Shown: positions 11,949-24,333, counted from the stretch's first letter. The stretch is 64,000 nt of DNA from Loripinus fragilis (GCA_964019695.1 OZ026520.1:25620130-25684129), one strand, 5' to 3'. Notes: generated from the sequence alone by a model not told the origin. A program made the numbers and translations.

Positions 11949-12299
11949 AATGTATTTCTATTAAATGCAATTTTTTTACTATACTTAAGGAATCTTCCAA
12001 CGCATACAGTAAATAATTCACTACAAAAACTTTTCAATATTCTGTTGTTTAACAAAAATTCAATATTATTCACATCATTTGTGAAAATTTCAGAATAAAA
12101 CCTTGGGTATTATGCAGAACACAGCTTATTTAATTTGAAAGGGTCAAAATCGAAAATCACAAAATATGGAAGGTCAAAAACGAAAGTCACAAAATATGGA
12201 AGTTAGGCTCAAGTCTGTGTTTTAGTGTGATTATTTTAATTTCATTTGTCATGCTATACAATAAAAAAACGTCATTTGGAATAAGAAATGCTTGAAATT

Positions 12300-12450
12300 C
12301 ACGGTAGGTCGGACTTCAGACTCCATGACGACTCTGACATAACACTTTCATCGGTGGGTCAGCGCCTGGTGTTTGTCTCTAGCTGGGTCCACTTTGGCTC
12401 AACTGTTTTTTCCTTTAGCTCTGACTGTCAGTAAGTTGAGAGCCCCTTTC
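12300..12450. repeat. dispersed repeat related to 53750-53930
   Basis: Shares with 53750-53930 the order GTCAG/GTCGG..GACTC..GACGAC.CTGAC, then CTTTCAT.GGT, a GCTGG-TCC block, GGCT-AACT and TTTAGCTCT..CTGT. Similarity is partial; boundaries are unclear. Confidence 0.35.
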
Positions 12451-12480
12451 TTTGTTTACTGGCAGTATGTTTATATATTT

Positions 12481-12718
12481 GAGCCAGTGCATGAGATTTC
12501 CAACAATGTGACATTTTGACATGTGTAGACTCGGACGATCCTCTGCAGCCTCTTTTTAAGCTTAGAAACTCCAAATACTGATCAGTCAGTAGCTTAACAA
12601 TCATAGATTACTCAAGCGACTAGCAAAGGCTCTGATCAGACTGCGCGTTTGCGCAGGCTGATCTGAGACTTTGCTGGTCGCACATACCACATTGTTGGAA
12701 ATCTCATGCACTGGCTCA
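12481..12718. mobile_element. MITE-A copy 2
   Basis: A complete copy from GAGCCAGTGCATGAG to CTCATGCACTGGCTC, so both 15-bp ends are perfect inverse copies. Nested inside the 11983-13706 element. Confidence 0.8.
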
Positions 12719-12949
12719 TTTGATTGTTTCCCCGTGGTGATTCATTGGATAAGAAAGGAAGACTCCACGCGAGCTTAACATATTTTTCTCGTTTGACAAC
12801 AGCAGAATGTAGGGCGAATATTTGGCAGTGAAATTAACTAAAGCACCCAGTGACTTCGGCTAAGCATTCTAAGGCGGTGGTTGTGTTGTTGTTGATTTAT
12901 TGTTTATTGTTGCCTCCATTGTTTGATGCTTTTTTATGGTTGGTCTTTG

Positions 12950-13138
12950 CTTTGATGTGCACTACTTAGTTTCAAGTTTTGCAATCATCTCGCTGGGAAA
13001 GAAAGATAGCTGGTTGCTATGCTTCAATTGCCTTTTAATGGTATTTAACAGCTAGTGTTCTGTGTCTCTTCCTCACGGTGCTGTGGGTTGGTCTACAGTG
13101 TGTGATTGCTGCGTTTCCTAGTCATACTCACTTACTTT
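12950..13138 (+). mobile_element. SINE-2 copy, diverged
   Basis: Shares with the copies at 35750 and 58368 the order CAATCATCT..TGGG, AGCTGGTTGCT, CACGGTGC, GATTG, and ends TCATACTCACTTACT. About 190 bp, no ORF. The 3' end is sharp; the 5' end is uncertain. Confidence 0.55.
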
Positions 13139-13916
13139 TTCATGGGATTTGCTCAGTTTAATTTTAAAAATCCCCACTGTAAGCACCATTCGCTCAGCTC
13201 TGCTGCAAGCTAGCAGGATGAATGTTTTACCGTTGCCATCCTGCTAGTCTGATGATTACTAAATCAAGCACATATGCAATGAGACTGTCAGGAATTATCT
13301 AATTACTTGTGTGTGCATATTGTCTGTACAATTTTATAGATAAAGAATTTAGGAAATGGAAGATTTATTTTTATTTTTTAAATAATAGAATGCAAAGTGA
13401 CTTACCTTTGAAAATAAATCAGAATCATATTTCATAAAAATGGAATACAGTGGCAAATTGCTGTTCTGTTTTCTGTATCGATTTGTTTGAAAATGGTAAA
13501 TTTGCGACTTTCGTTTTTTTGAAGTTTTTAACCCAAACTTCCATATTTTAAAAATTCTGCGTCAGTTGTATCTGAAAATAACCATATATTACCGGAAAAC
13601 ATTGTTCTACTTTCTAATGTAAACCAAAATATTTTTAAATTCAAAATTCAAGTTTTCGAGAAAATGTCAAAACAAAAGTGTATGCGTTAGAAGATTCCTT
13701 AGGTGTAGGCAATGAGCTACCAAAAGACCCACAAGGGTGAGGGGGTGTACACTACTACATTTTTAAGGTCACAAAATAATTTATGTACTCTCTAACATGC
13801 AAAATGACAATGTGTTTATAGGAATGATAATATGTAAACCCTGGCCAAGCTGTTCCAAATATTACGGGTAAACATGGCAATGAAGATATTTGAGCTCTTT
13901 ATTTTATTATGTATAG

Positions 13917-14039
13917 GAAAGATGAAAACGAAGCTCCCTAATCACTATTATGAAATACCCGGGCTGTTACCCCAGTTACCTGAAGACCCGCATGCTATGT
14001 GTGATTTACAAAGTGAAGATGAGTGGTGTATGGACGCAG
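13917..14039 (+). CDS. animal haem peroxidase, exon 3
   Basis: Encodes residues 71-110: KMKTKLPN, a GLLPQLPEDP stretch, then two Cys residues (in MCDL and WCMDAG) just before the haem-binding GDPR of exon 4. This is the expected variable loop between the VYGS segment and the CF.AGD.R segment. It completes Gly codons at both ends (phase 1/1) and joins RDGG to KMKT and MDAG to DPR. The acceptor is TATGTATAG and the donor GTATGT. The frame reads on past 14039 into intron, so the exon end is set by the donor and by the match to exon 4. Confidence 0.9.
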
Positions 14040-14991
14040 GTATGTTCTTTCTGTTCTTTCTCGCGCCAACCTGGAGGAGGGACTGGGAAACCGGACCCCG
14101 CCCCATGGTAAATCACAGAGCTATAAAGTTCCTCAGCAATACTGGTCAGGACCTCATAAAATACACAAAGATACCAAGCCAGCATTGAAATGTTGGGCCA
14201 TTATCGGCCCGTCAGCGGAACACGTTTTGCTGGTGGGCCTATGATGGGCAGCTTTTAGGGGTATTTGTATCCACTCTCCCACTATAAAACGTTGTCAGAG
14301 TTGCATTGCATCCAGAATCCGCGCAGGTTTTACTTCCCTATTTCTTTTTAAATTTCTGAAGCGAATGTTTCATAACACTACCTTTTCATACCATCATATT
14401 TGTTATAAAATGATACTACCAAAATCTCGTTTGCAATATAAAAAAACATATTCAAAGGACAGAGTCCTTCATCAGACTTTTTAATTTAGAACTATGTCCT
14501 ATAAATATGCTTTTTCTGTCTAAGTAGTACAATAATGAAACTACCAGAGTTCTTGAAATCAAAGGATCATTGACACTTGCTATGGGTAAATGCCTATGGT
14601 TTTCAGTAAAAATGAAAGTTTGTCAATCGTCCCTTTCTTCACCTTGAAGCTACCCTGACCTAAGTACTTTATGACAGTGAAATCCATTTTCCATATTAAA
14701 TGCTTCAAAGATGTAAAAATTTGGGGTAGAATAATCAGTTTTACATTAAAATATATAGAAATCAGAAAACATTTTTTAAAATATCATTCCCCCCGTGTGA
14801 CAGCAAATGCTTTTGCCTGTATATGTGTTACCATATTTTACACATTGTATGGAAGTGGCTTGCTGGCACAAGGGGGGGGGGGGAGGTGCTCAGCAGCCCG
14901 AAAACCCAGGGCCTAAGCCCATAAAATGCCTTTTCTACCGAATAAGAAATGAATGACAGTAATGAAGTTCTCTAGAACCAATCTCCTAAAT

Positions 14992-15091
14992 AGTAAGTGA
15001 GTATGATCAGGAAATACCACAATCACAAACTGCAGACAACCCCGTGGCACCGCGAGAAAGAGCCGCCCAACCATCACGAGACACCAGGAAG
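14992..15091 (-). mobile_element. SINE-2, 3' fragment
   Basis: Begins AGTAAGTGAGTATGATCAGG on the plus strand, the inverse of the family 3' end. It continues through CACAAACTGCAGACAACCCC and the CGAGAAAGAGCCGC block, then stops after ACACCAGGAAG. It is almost identical to the same part of the 58368 copy, suggesting recent activity. Confidence 0.65.
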
Positions 15092-15339
15092 TTGCTTTTT
15101 ATTCTGTGCTAGTTTAATATAAAGTACATAGAAATTAAAAGTAGAATTAGCAAGGTTTATGTATTTTTTCATTAGTAAAAAGCTCAGTGTTGTTTAAAGA
15201 CACAGTCTTTTGCAAACGTCATGTACTTATCTATTTGCATGCTAGGGAATTGTTCATGTTTCTATTTTTGTCTGCTGACTTTCTTCAAAATTAAGTTTTT
15301 ACAAAAAACAAACACTCGGGATCACCATCGGAGTGTCAA

Positions 15340-15412
15340 ACAGCTTGGATCCAGATCAAGACCGACGTTCTGTTGGTCTTCATCTGGGTTCAAACTGTTT
15401 GCAAAAAGGCTA
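15340..15412. repeat. CAGATCA palindrome copy
   Basis: GATCCAGATCAAGACCGAC pairs imperfectly with the following GTTGGTCTTCATCTGGGTTC, then CAAACTGTTTGCA. Same type as 1131-1170. Confidence 0.45.
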
Positions 15413-16287
15413 TTGGCAGACGAGAAAATTCTCCACTGGCATGCAAAGAGTTATAACAGGTAAATGTTTTAGTGTTCAATATATTATCCAATACAGGATA
15501 TACATGTATATGTATACCATAAATATTCCGACACTTTAAATACATTCTACTATGCCCTTTAAACAAAGCAAACGTAATATTCAAAGGATCTAGTTAGAAT
15601 CAGTTTTACTTTCCAATGCTAAATGGGACACTTTCATTCCTTCAAAAGTATTTATTTCTTTTGTTGAGCTTTCAGTTTTGTATTATTTACGGTACCTGAT
15701 GTAATAAATGTACAGGTAACTTCTAAATTATCTCCCCGATATCATTTTATTACAAAACATGTTTTGTTTTTAAAATAATTTCATCAATTATCCTGATTCG
15801 TAAATACTCTGCATATGATATGTTCAATAGATATCACCATGCCTACCAAATAAATCAAGAAAAAGTGCAGAAATCACTTTTTAAATCACTTTTCATTGCC
15901 ATGAAATTTCAGACCCACCTCCCCCTCTACCCGCCACAACTCTCGAGTACGTAGGATTTTTGAAAATATTTTGCTAGCTGGCTCTTGCTATTAGATTCAC
16001 CTATTGCACTGATACTACATGCATCACACCAGAAGCTCAAAAGCAGCGTTCTGGGAATCAAAAATTAGCGTATAAGGCCCAAACCATCAATGATCCTTTG
16101 ATGATCAAGCTGTCATGTAACAATAATTACACAATCTGCCATATAGTGACAGGTTTTGTAATCATAATTGTGGCAAAGACACTTGATCATGTTTTTTTAA
16201 AAGCGTTTATACGTTTATACTTTACTCTGCTCCTTCCTGTGCTTCACAACTAATCAGTTTGCACAGAAATTTAAATTTTTCGCCGAC

Positions 16288-16662
16288 TTAAAGCTGCATA
16301 GTCTCTAACTATGAACATTTTTCGAAAAAAAAATATTTTCTTTTTAAATCATTTGTAAAAGTAGAATAAAGTTATGTTGTCACAATAAATCTAATTTCTA
16401 CAGCTGAAACTGCATGGAAAAGTGAATTATCTTATAAAAACAGGTGTTTTTTCTCTTGTTTGTAATTATTTGCGTCCCTCCAATAATTCTAGACAGTTAA
16501 TATCTAACATAAATGCTGTTGTTTTGGCACTAATAATTTGTTAATTATTACGAAAAAGGTAAAATGTATACCTGAATTTTAGTATTTTTACTGTGTTCTT
16601 GAAAAACAGAAAAATTATTTCTAAAATGAAAAGATCAAACGTTACAGACTATGCAGCTTTAA
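16288..16662. mobile_element. 375-bp MITE, TTAAAGCTGCATAG ends, copy 1
   Basis: Inverted ends TTAAAGCTGCATAGTCT / AGACTATGCAGCTTTAA. The body is nearly identical to 45960-46335, both containing CGTCCCTCCAATAATTC and AGGTAAAATGTATACCTG. The TTAA at both ends could be a TTAA target duplication, as in piggyBac-type elements, or part of the TIR. Confidence 0.75.
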
Positions 16663-17501
16663 TCACATATTTTGTAAATAATTTTAAGATCAATTAAGTA
16701 AATCATTAAATGGGACGGCAAAATTGGAAGCAAGTGAGTCTGTAATACAATCCCTTATTAAACCATGCAATATGCAGCAAAACTGATCAACATTGAATAA
16801 AAATTAGAGAGTTATAGATATATGTATAGTAGAGAATCAAAAGCTATGTCGGGCAGCCATTTTAGGCTGAGTGACATCACAGAGCCCTAATTAGATATGT
16901 ATAAACAGAATAACTAGAAACTTTTTATTTTTTTTACATTTGTTTTAATTTTTATTGATTCTTTTGTTGAAAATGGTTAATTTTGAAAACAACCTGTACA
17001 GTTTGCAGTGTAATTAGCGAAGCTAAAATTACCGGAAGCTAATTAAATATTCAAAATGGCAGCCTCCATTGGCTTCATAGAAGTCAGAATTTTGATTTTT
17101 AATTTGCAATAACCTTCTATTTATAATCCGATTTTGATCAGGTTTGTGGCATATTGTAAGATTTAATAAGGGCATGCAATTAAAATTTGCTTGATAACAA
17201 CATTGCCGTCCCCTTTAAGTAAATCCATGAAGTGGTCAATGTGACCATTTCTAAAGGCGCAGTCATGAAAAAGGATGACAAAGCTATAAGTAGGTCACAG
17301 ATCATAATTGCATTACAATCATAAAGGAATTAAGGGGTTCACTTGATGCGCTCGTTCCCACGTAATTCCTTCATTATTGTAATACATGATCTACACACTT
17401 GCCAGTGTTAAGCACCGGTGGTTGCTATAATATGGTGGAAAAGGTAAACAGCATCTATACCTGTTGACTTTATGATTTATTTATAAGCTTGCATTTAATT
17501 T

Positions 17502-18532
17502 ATACTATGCACAATAAGTTTAGCAATTTCTTATGTTCCGCATCTTTTTTGTGCTCGTCTTCGTGCAGTGCCGATCAATTTTAATTGCAATGACGAGAAC
17601 GGGAACTTAAGCAAATAAATCCACGAAATTTTAGACGCCATCCTTTAAATAGGCATTTGTGGAGAGCAAGAATTGAAGCAGGGGTCAGTAAGCAAAAATG
17701 GCATCCGTTGTAAGTAATGCTAAAATGATAAGCATATGATTTTTCGTTTGGTGGTCTTACATCTTCCTCATGCATCACACGCCTATAGAAACTATTGGTT
17801 ATGTGACAGAAATGATAGAGATTTCATGCTGAAAAAAATTACCTGCCATCAATGACGTCAAAACGTAGTCATGATTTGATTAAACTTCTAATGTTAATTG
17901 GCGTGCCAATTCAACAGAGACTCGGTTTACAAAGATATCATAGGCTTACAATGTATCTCATCGTTTGGTTGATTAAACCCTTAAGTAACTGAAAGAAGGT
18001 GTGACGCATAAGCAAGATAATGGTGACGGTAGATTTTATCTTTCGGATCGTGCACAGTAGTAGTGAAGATGTTGTATTCAACATTATTTGTCTGAGTGTG
18101 TTGGAAGGCATCAAGCAGCTTTATTTGTTAATATGGTACAAAAATATCCGACTAGAAACACCGTTTAAGGGTGATAACGTAAAAGCATTCGTAAAAAACG
18201 TCAAATTGTGAACACTTGGTCCTTTATTTCTCTGAGAAAGTTCAGAAAATTGCAGCATCTGCTATGCTTTTTTGGTTTTCAGTGACCAAACAATCGTTTG
18301 AAAATGGTTTCGGCTTCCCCCAATGATCAGAAATACCCACGTTACCCGCTAGTCTTAAAAGTAAACGTCACTTTAGCACGGCCGCTGCATTTGGTAATTC
18401 TGTATTTTTTTAAATGGAAAATCGTGTCATATGATCGGCGCTTGTATCTTCATGACAGCAAATAAAACTAGAGCTCTGATGTGGATGGGCTAACCCATAC
18501 AAAACAATTGCTAAATCTATTGTGCATAGTAT
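17502..18532. mobile_element. 1.03-kb TIR element, TATACTATGCACAATA ends, copy 1
   Basis: Ends TATACTATGCACAATAAG and its inverse (about 28 bp, few mismatches), flanked by TA. The body is an inverse, diverged copy of 60569-62675. Short open frames (17581-17778 minus, 18020-18211 plus) have counterparts in the other copy. Some peptide words are shared (RLET.FKGDNVK), but stops are frequent and no transposase motif is visible. Confidence 0.7.
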
Positions 18533-18849
18533 ATTTGTGATGAAACCAGGCACATAGACCGACGTTTATATTGCAGTTTATGGCTCTGCCAAGTAACTGG
18601 TGATTTAATGCATGGTTTGGATGGCAAATTCGAGTTTTGCAGTGACAGGTGCTTTTTTCTTGTGTAACTACCTAAATTGAGGAATATCTGCATGTCTAAG
18701 CGCAGGTGTTATCATATTCCCATGAAAAAACATCCAAAAAACGATTACCTCTTAGTATTTCTTTCTTGATAAACTAGCAAATGTTATATTGAGTAATTTC
18801 ATTACAGCGCACTGGGATGCATTGATACAATGCACTGATGATTGCACAG

Positions 18850-19355
18850 ATGTGCGTGGTTGCTGGTGCAGACTCACCACACGTGACAGCATTCGCTGCT
18901 CACATAAACGGTACACAAATCGCCATTAGAGCCAGCACATGATATTTCAGTACTGTAACGAAGGCTCAGGTGAGCCTGTGCAAATGTGCAGACTCCCCAG
19001 AGCCATCACTGCCAGCACAAGAGATCTTGATACCTATCACATTGTCCAGTGACTGTGCCTGCGCAAATGTACAAACTCACCAGAGTATTCACTGCTGGCG
19101 TAAATAGCACACAAATCGCCATTTTAGGCAGCACATGAGATTTTGAAATGTGACGAAGGGTCCAGCTAGACCAAGTAATTGTGCAGACTCGCCGTAGCCT
19201 TCCTCCTATGCTGGCATAAATAGTATAAAACAGTCATTTGAGCCAGCACGTGCGGTTTTGGGTCAGTGACTAAGGCTCAAGCGAGATTAAAATGTGCAGA
19301 CTGGCAAAGCCATCGCTGTTCGCATGAATGACACCTATTTTCCCTTTGAGCCAGC
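18850..19355. repeat. degenerate tandem repeat, period about 110-160 bp
   Basis: Repeating words are GCCAGCACATGA, GTGCAGACTC.CC, TCGCTG.TC..ATAAA and ACACAAATCGCCATT. Three to four units, well decayed. The right edge runs into a CCC/TTT-rich stretch to about 19550. Confidence 0.4.
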
Positions 19356-20183
19356 ACACTCTCAAAGGGAGTGGGGGGTACCTATTCCCTTGTTCCCCTG
19401 AAATAATTTGGTTTGTTCCCAGGTTCCCCCAAAATCTTTATTTTCTTATGTTTCCTGTTCCCCAATATTGTCCTTTTTTCCCCACAATATTTGGCCTTTG
19501 TTCCCTTGAAATAAATGCACCTTATTCCCTTGTTTTACAAAAACCCTGGGATGACCTCAGATATCAGTGCATATCATACTTTTTGGTACTGTGACGATAA
19601 CAGGCTTACGCTTGACTCCATTTTGGAAGATTTTCCCATAGAACGCATAATCCCGGCAACTTCAGAAAGAATGCACAGACAATTTCTTTCGAGTGTGTAA
19701 ACTTGGCTTGGAGAATGGAGTCTGGGGTATGGAATTCAATTTCAAGCTTGGGGTTTTCAAGCTAGAATGGTATTATCAGGCATGCTTGGTATTCAATCCA
19801 ATCCCAATGTCTACTACTGAATGTTGATATTGAATGTTATGTTAGTGTTGCCGTTGAATGCTCAGCCTTGAATAAAATCCCAAACTTGGTATTCAAAACC
19901 AACATTGGGATTGAATACCAGGCTTGAGATGCAAGAATAAAAATACACTAAATTACCCTTGAACTTCACTGCATTGAATACAAGGCTTGAGATAAAAGAA
20001 TAACTATTGTTAGAGAATCTGAGTATAGTCCCGTTGCAGCGCTTTTCATGCTGTAAAATGCCAAGCTCTACAGATACTAAACAGAAACAGAATTCTGACA
20101 TCAATCAAGGGCTATAACTTTGTTACAATTAAGCAGAATATAGAAGGTAGCAATCCCAACCTAGATCTTATAAATATATATAG

Positions 20184-20309
20184 AGAATCTTACATGAGTG
20201 GTCATTTAATATGGAATTTATGAAATGAGTTTGTTAAGTTCGGTATTTTGCGAGCAAAATACAGAAATTAAAAAACAAGTTTCATTAATGACCACGAATG
20301 TAAGATTCT
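20184..20309. mobile_element. palindromic MITE, AGAATCTTACATG ends
   Basis: AGAATCTTACATGAGTGGTC at the left pairs with GACCACGAATGTAAGATTCT at the right, about 20 bp with two mismatches. An inner palindrome has GTATTTTGC/GCAAAATAC. 126 bp, non-coding. Confidence 0.65.
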
Positions 20310-20629
20310 TTTTATCACATGACCACAACTATGACAAAAGTCCTTTTAAAAATGCAGGAATGGGGTTACATACATATAGCTGTCAAATCTCACTATAAAA
20401 TACCCCTTGCCCGATTCTAGAATTGTCCGGTACGATTCTGGAATCAGCAGACAAAGTAGGAATTCTCACTTCGGGCAGGTACAATTTCAGAATTGTACCA
20501 ATTCTCACTTTGTGCTGAACATATACAAGTAAAAAGGAAAATACCTTCCCCTTATCAGAATTTCAAACAACAATATACTACCATCTCTGCGTACCATATT
20601 AAGGACATATGCTACTTTTAAAATACTTT

Positions 20630-21335
20630 GCATGTTGAAATCTGTTCAATACTTTGCATTCAGTTTGTTTTATGCATGGGCTATACATTTATGAACTTTA
20701 AAAAAGATATTACACCATGCTTATTTGTTCATAATCTCATCTGGAAGTTTTCAGCATTTGACCATTTTTCTAAAGAGATGACAAAGATAACAATAGTCCT
20801 ACATATTGAGCTAAGACTGTTGTAATCTTCAGGCAGCTTCTTTCTATTAACTTAAATTAATGCCAATGACCTCAAACCTTTTTAAAAATGTGCATGTTTA
20901 TTTGTTATCCCAAGCTTTGACAAGATACTGCATGGAATATTTTGGCAATTCGTCGAAAATTGGAATTTATTTTTAGATCATATGTCAAAAAATCTGATGT
21001 TGAAAGTCTTTAGAATTAATTATTATTTCATGGACTATTATAATACCTTTCATACATAAAGAATAATAATCTGGGGTCACAGGACCCATTCTCTTTCAGG
21101 AGGGCCCCACCCATAGGTTTCATGCATAATTCAATATAAAAAAGCGCAGGAATGACCATGTTGGTCGTTTTGATGGTGCCAGTTTACTAGTTTGAAACAA
21201 TTTAACATTAAAATGCTAAAACATGAAAAAAAAATAATGAAAATATTTGCGCACCTGGGAATCGATCAAGGTTCTCTGGTCGCGTAGCCAGACACGCTAA
21301 CCACTACAGTGGCGATCGTCAGAGAGTTGTCTTCA
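20630..21335 (-). repeat. long tRNA-headed repeat, copy 1
   Basis: Matches 43480-44110 over most of its length: TGGAAGTTTTCAGCATTT, GACCTCAA.C.TT, AAATGTG-ATGT-TATTTGTT, CTGCATG.ATATTTTGGC, AAAAATCTGA, TTTCATGGACTAT. On the minus strand its head (about 21335-21245) reads TAGTGGTTAGCGTGTCTGG and then GATCGATTCCCAGG, which resembles tRNA A and B boxes. It is read as a SINE-like or tRNA-headed retroelement of about 0.65 kb. Confidence 0.5.
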
Positions 21336-22483
21336 CCTGTGCACAGACTTCGTGTTGCCTTAGCATGGTTATCACTGGCATAGGCTACGCGGTAGCCTGC
21401 GAAAGCCGCACAAGTTTTTTTTTAAGCCAACCAGACTTGCAAGGCCTACACAGCCTTTCCAGGATATCTGCGTTGTTTTTTTTAACCATTGAAACGCTAG
21501 TAAATTCATCGCGGTATCGCTCAAGTGAATATGGCACTCACGCGGGATTGAAATAACCAATCAAATACTTGTAGGCGTTTGCACTGGAGACTGGTACCCT
21601 CTTTCATTCCCTCTTACAATGAAAGACGGAAACCAAATTATTTTTGATAAAATATTCTCGTATCCATAACAACCAAAAAGGTCCTTACACCAATAGACAA
21701 TATTACATTAATCCTTTTATATTAATAGCGTACAAATAGAAGAGACTTGGCCACTTTTGTATTTGTAACCAGGGTAATTGTGTACATCGTTTGATTTCGT
21801 CTGAGCGTCATTTATCTGTCTTCGGTACTGAGACAATAGGTTCTGATAAAAGGACAATAGATATTTAGGACACACTTCAATTACTTTATTTTGTCAAGAA
21901 AATGTCGAAACATCGATTTGACATAAGCGTTTCTGAAAGCTGTGTTGATCCAAATCCGTAAATGGTCGAAAGACAGGACCCAGACACCTTTATCTGCATC
22001 CTGATGATGTGCATAAAAAATAGCCACATATGTCTTCAAGTAAACCATATTTAATGCACATTTCTTTGGGGTATATATAGAAAAAAATCCTCCAAGCGAA
22101 GCATGTCTCACATGGAACTATAGATATTCATGTTTAATGTGTTTTCCATATACCACGATAGAAATGAGTGGAAGGATACCTTATTGTAACCAAAAAATGA
22201 ACCAACGAACACATAACTATGCATTAATGAACCAATGCGCATAATTAAACCAATGCACACGCATTCATTGCAACCACTGTGCTGTTGGTGCATTTTACTT
22301 CGTAACAAATGGTGGCCCGCATTTAGATGTTAACTGAGAAGTATGTATTGAAAGAAATTATTTATTATTCACACGCATTAATGTGTCTGATTCTCTGAGT
22401 CCAGTTTACCCAATGGTGCCCACTTATGTGTACTTTGAATTATCTGAGTTTGAATTATCCAGGCTTTACTGTATCTCTTACAG

Positions 22484-22973
22484 GCGATCCAAGAAATGAC
22501 ATGGTGCCACAGATGACCATGTTTCATACAATCTTTGTTAGGGAACATAACCGTATCGCTACAATGCTGAGAGCTACTCAACCTAATTGGAGCAATGACA
22601 CATTATTCGAGGAGACCAGAAGGATAATTGGTGCTGTGCTTCAGCATATAACTTACAACGAGTTCATGCCTTTACTTCTGGGACCAGTTTATGCCGAATA
22701 CTATGACTTGTTACCAACTCTCTACGGCTACAATTATGTATATAATAGTGACTTCGATGCCTCAATACGAAATGAATTCGCAGCTGGAGCAGCACGGTTC
22801 GCTCACTCTATGATACCTAATTTTATAGCGAAGAAAGATCAAATAGATGGACGCTCCTTTCTCAAAAGAAATCTGGAGTATACCTTTTTTGCTCCTAACA
22901 TGGCACAACAGGTTTATGGGGTGCAACGAATAGCAAGATACACCGCTGCTGTAAAATGTCCTTATGCTGACAG
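22484..22973 (+). CDS. animal haem peroxidase, exon 4 (haem-pocket exon)
   Basis: The largest core exon, residues 112-273. In order: GDPRNDMVP, HTIFVREHNRIA (125-136), GA.LQHITYNEF, the LGP..YAEYYD segment, FAAGAARFAHSMIPN, a DGRSF turn, and FFAPN. Alignment with myeloperoxidase places Arg239 at R114 (kept), ester-forming Glu242 at M117 (changed), Met243 at V118, Arg333 at R215 (kept) and proximal His336 at H218 (kept). Two N-glycosylation sequons lie at N145 (NWS) and N148 (NDT). The acceptor is CTCTTACAG; the donor GTATTT is weakish and is followed 20 bp later by a MITE-A. It starts phase 1 and ends phase 2 (ADS split Ser). The frame is open well past the splice sites on both sides; boundaries rest on GT/AG and family alignment. 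Confidence 0.96.
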
Positions 22974-22993
22974 GTATTTATACTTTATCATAT

Positions 22994-23229
22994 GAGCCAG
23001 CATGAGATTTCCAACAATTTGACATTTTGACAAGTGTAGACTCAGACGAGCCTCTGCAGCCTTCTTTTAAGCTTAGAAACTCCAAATGGTGTTCGGTCAG
23101 TAGCTTAACAATCATAGAATACTAAAACGACTAGCAAAGGCTCTGATCAGACTGCGCGTATGCGCAGGCTGATCTGAGGCTTTGCTGGTCGAACATACCA
23201 CATTGTTGGAAATCTCATGGACTGGCTCA
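22994..23229. mobile_element. MITE-A copy 3, 20 bp after an exon
   Basis: A complete copy from GAGCCAGCATGAGATTTCC to GGAAATCTCATGGACTGGCTC. It begins only 21 bp past the end of peroxidase exon 4, so it sits against the 5' splice site. Same orientation as copies 1 and 2. Confidence 0.78.
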
Positions 23230-23832
23230 ATTATATGACGTAACTGTTAATCAGTGGATAGCGTCATGTCATAAATAATGTTCTGACCACACGTTACATA
23301 ACACTTTCAGCGAGAACAAGTAACGTCAGTACGACGTTTTTTTTAAAACAACATAAATTTCGCTGAAATTAACAAGCTTTGAAGGCGATAGAAGGTAATA
23401 TGATGAAAAAGAATCATACACTCGTGATCATTTCATATTAAATGTATTTAACTTTCAAATAAAATGATCACTTGCGTAAGATCCCCTTTTTATAAATCTC
23501 TAAAAAGTTTCGTTTTATTCTCTCTAAATCATTATATAAACATGCGCATTATCAGTAGTCCGTACTCTAGGGAGGTAGACATGAAATATATAACCCTCAA
23601 AAATGCTTATTATCAGTGTTTGTTTTTAATCAAACATAAGTTTTAGCGTGTAAAAGAAAGGTCTCTAAGTTTCTTTTATGCACCCCAAACATATGCTTTT
23701 AAAGACAGTTATTAAAATTATCATAAGTAGGTTCTGGTCTTTGAATTAAGTGTGTCTAAAATTTATTTTGAATAAGTGAGTATTTCTAAAGATCAAAAAT
23801 CGAATTTTCGATGTTTTGCTGTAATCTCAGGT

Positions 23833-24333
23833 ACAGTGAAGCTAGAGAAACAATTTACACCCTTGTGCACATGGGTTGCATATGTGTTGCACTATATGTG
23901 AGCTAGCTTTGAGCGGTGAGTTGCACACCAGTCTCAAACCCTAGTGCACATGAAGTGCAAAACTCTCAATGACGAACTACATCTATAATATGCTGTTTTT
24001 ATAATTCTCAAACCCTAGTACACCTGAAGTGTAAGCTTGATGTCATCTGCTAGAAGTACTGTAAAGAAAGAAGATACAAAACTGCCTTGAACTTGTGATT
24101 CATATTCAAGCTTAATGTTAATTCTGAAAGCTACTTTAAGGGTTCAGTTAATTTTGCGTAAATTGTGCACAAGGAGTTCTCAGGTACCTCTTGGTCAGAA
24201 TATCTAGTGCACATGGTTCTCAAAGTATAGTGCACATGGGTCGCAGATGAAGTTCAAAGTCTTGTGCACACCTTTCTCTGGCGTAGTGCACATGGGTTGC
24301 ACTAAATGGCAAATGTTTCTCTGGTTTCACTGT
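23833..24333. mobile_element. 0.5-kb TIR element with GTGCACATG repeats
   Basis: Ends ACAGTGAAGCTAGAGAAACA and its near-perfect inverse TGTTTCTCTGGTTTCACTGT, directly flanked by TA. Inside, CTAGTGCACATG / GTGCACATGGGTTGCA words recur about eight times in both orientations. CAGTG termini and a TA site fit a Tc1/mariner-type non-autonomous element. Confidence 0.65.

Larger units (their letters stand above)
11983..13706. mobile_element. 1.7-kb TIR element, host of nested repeats
   Basis: The left end TTAAGGAATCTTCCAACGC is the inverse of the right end GCGTTAGAAGATTCCTTAG, with matching flanks (CATACA / TGTATG). Inside are MITE-A copy 2, a SINE-2 copy and AT-rich sequence without a transposase. 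It could be a non-autonomous element or a decayed autonomous one. Confidence 0.5.
2804..13916 (+). other. peroxidase intron 2 (11.1 kb)
   Basis: A phase-1 intron crowded with repeats: a hairpin at 3566, a MITE at 3832, tRNA-like sequences at 4190 and 4925, a 72-bp tandem array, a foldback at 7455-8880, MITE-B copies, a 627-bp element and MITE-A copies. I see nothing recognisable at 2804-3560, 5100-5990, 6570-7450 or 8890-9780. No gene on either strand is supported inside it. Confidence 0.8.
14040..22483 (+). other. peroxidase intron 3 (8.4 kb)
   Basis: A phase-1 intron with no other gene. It holds a SINE-2 fragment (14992), a CAGATCA palindrome (about 15345-15410), the 375-bp TTAAAGCTGCA element (16288), a 1.03-kb TIR element (17502), degenerate repeats (18850-19355), a small MITE (20184) and a tRNA-headed repeat (20630-21330). 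From 14160 to 14260 there is a weak CCAGCATTGAA/GGCCCGTCAGC repeat. I see nothing at 15420-16280, 16665-17500, 19360-20180 or 21340-22480 beyond local AT-rich repeats. Confidence 0.8.

Noticed and set aside
17581..18211. Conserved peptide words between the two TATACTATGC elements (possible transposase)
   Set aside because: Short similar peptides exist (RLET.FKGDNVK), but each copy has stops in different places and no catalytic motif is visible. Shared nucleotide ancestry explains them.
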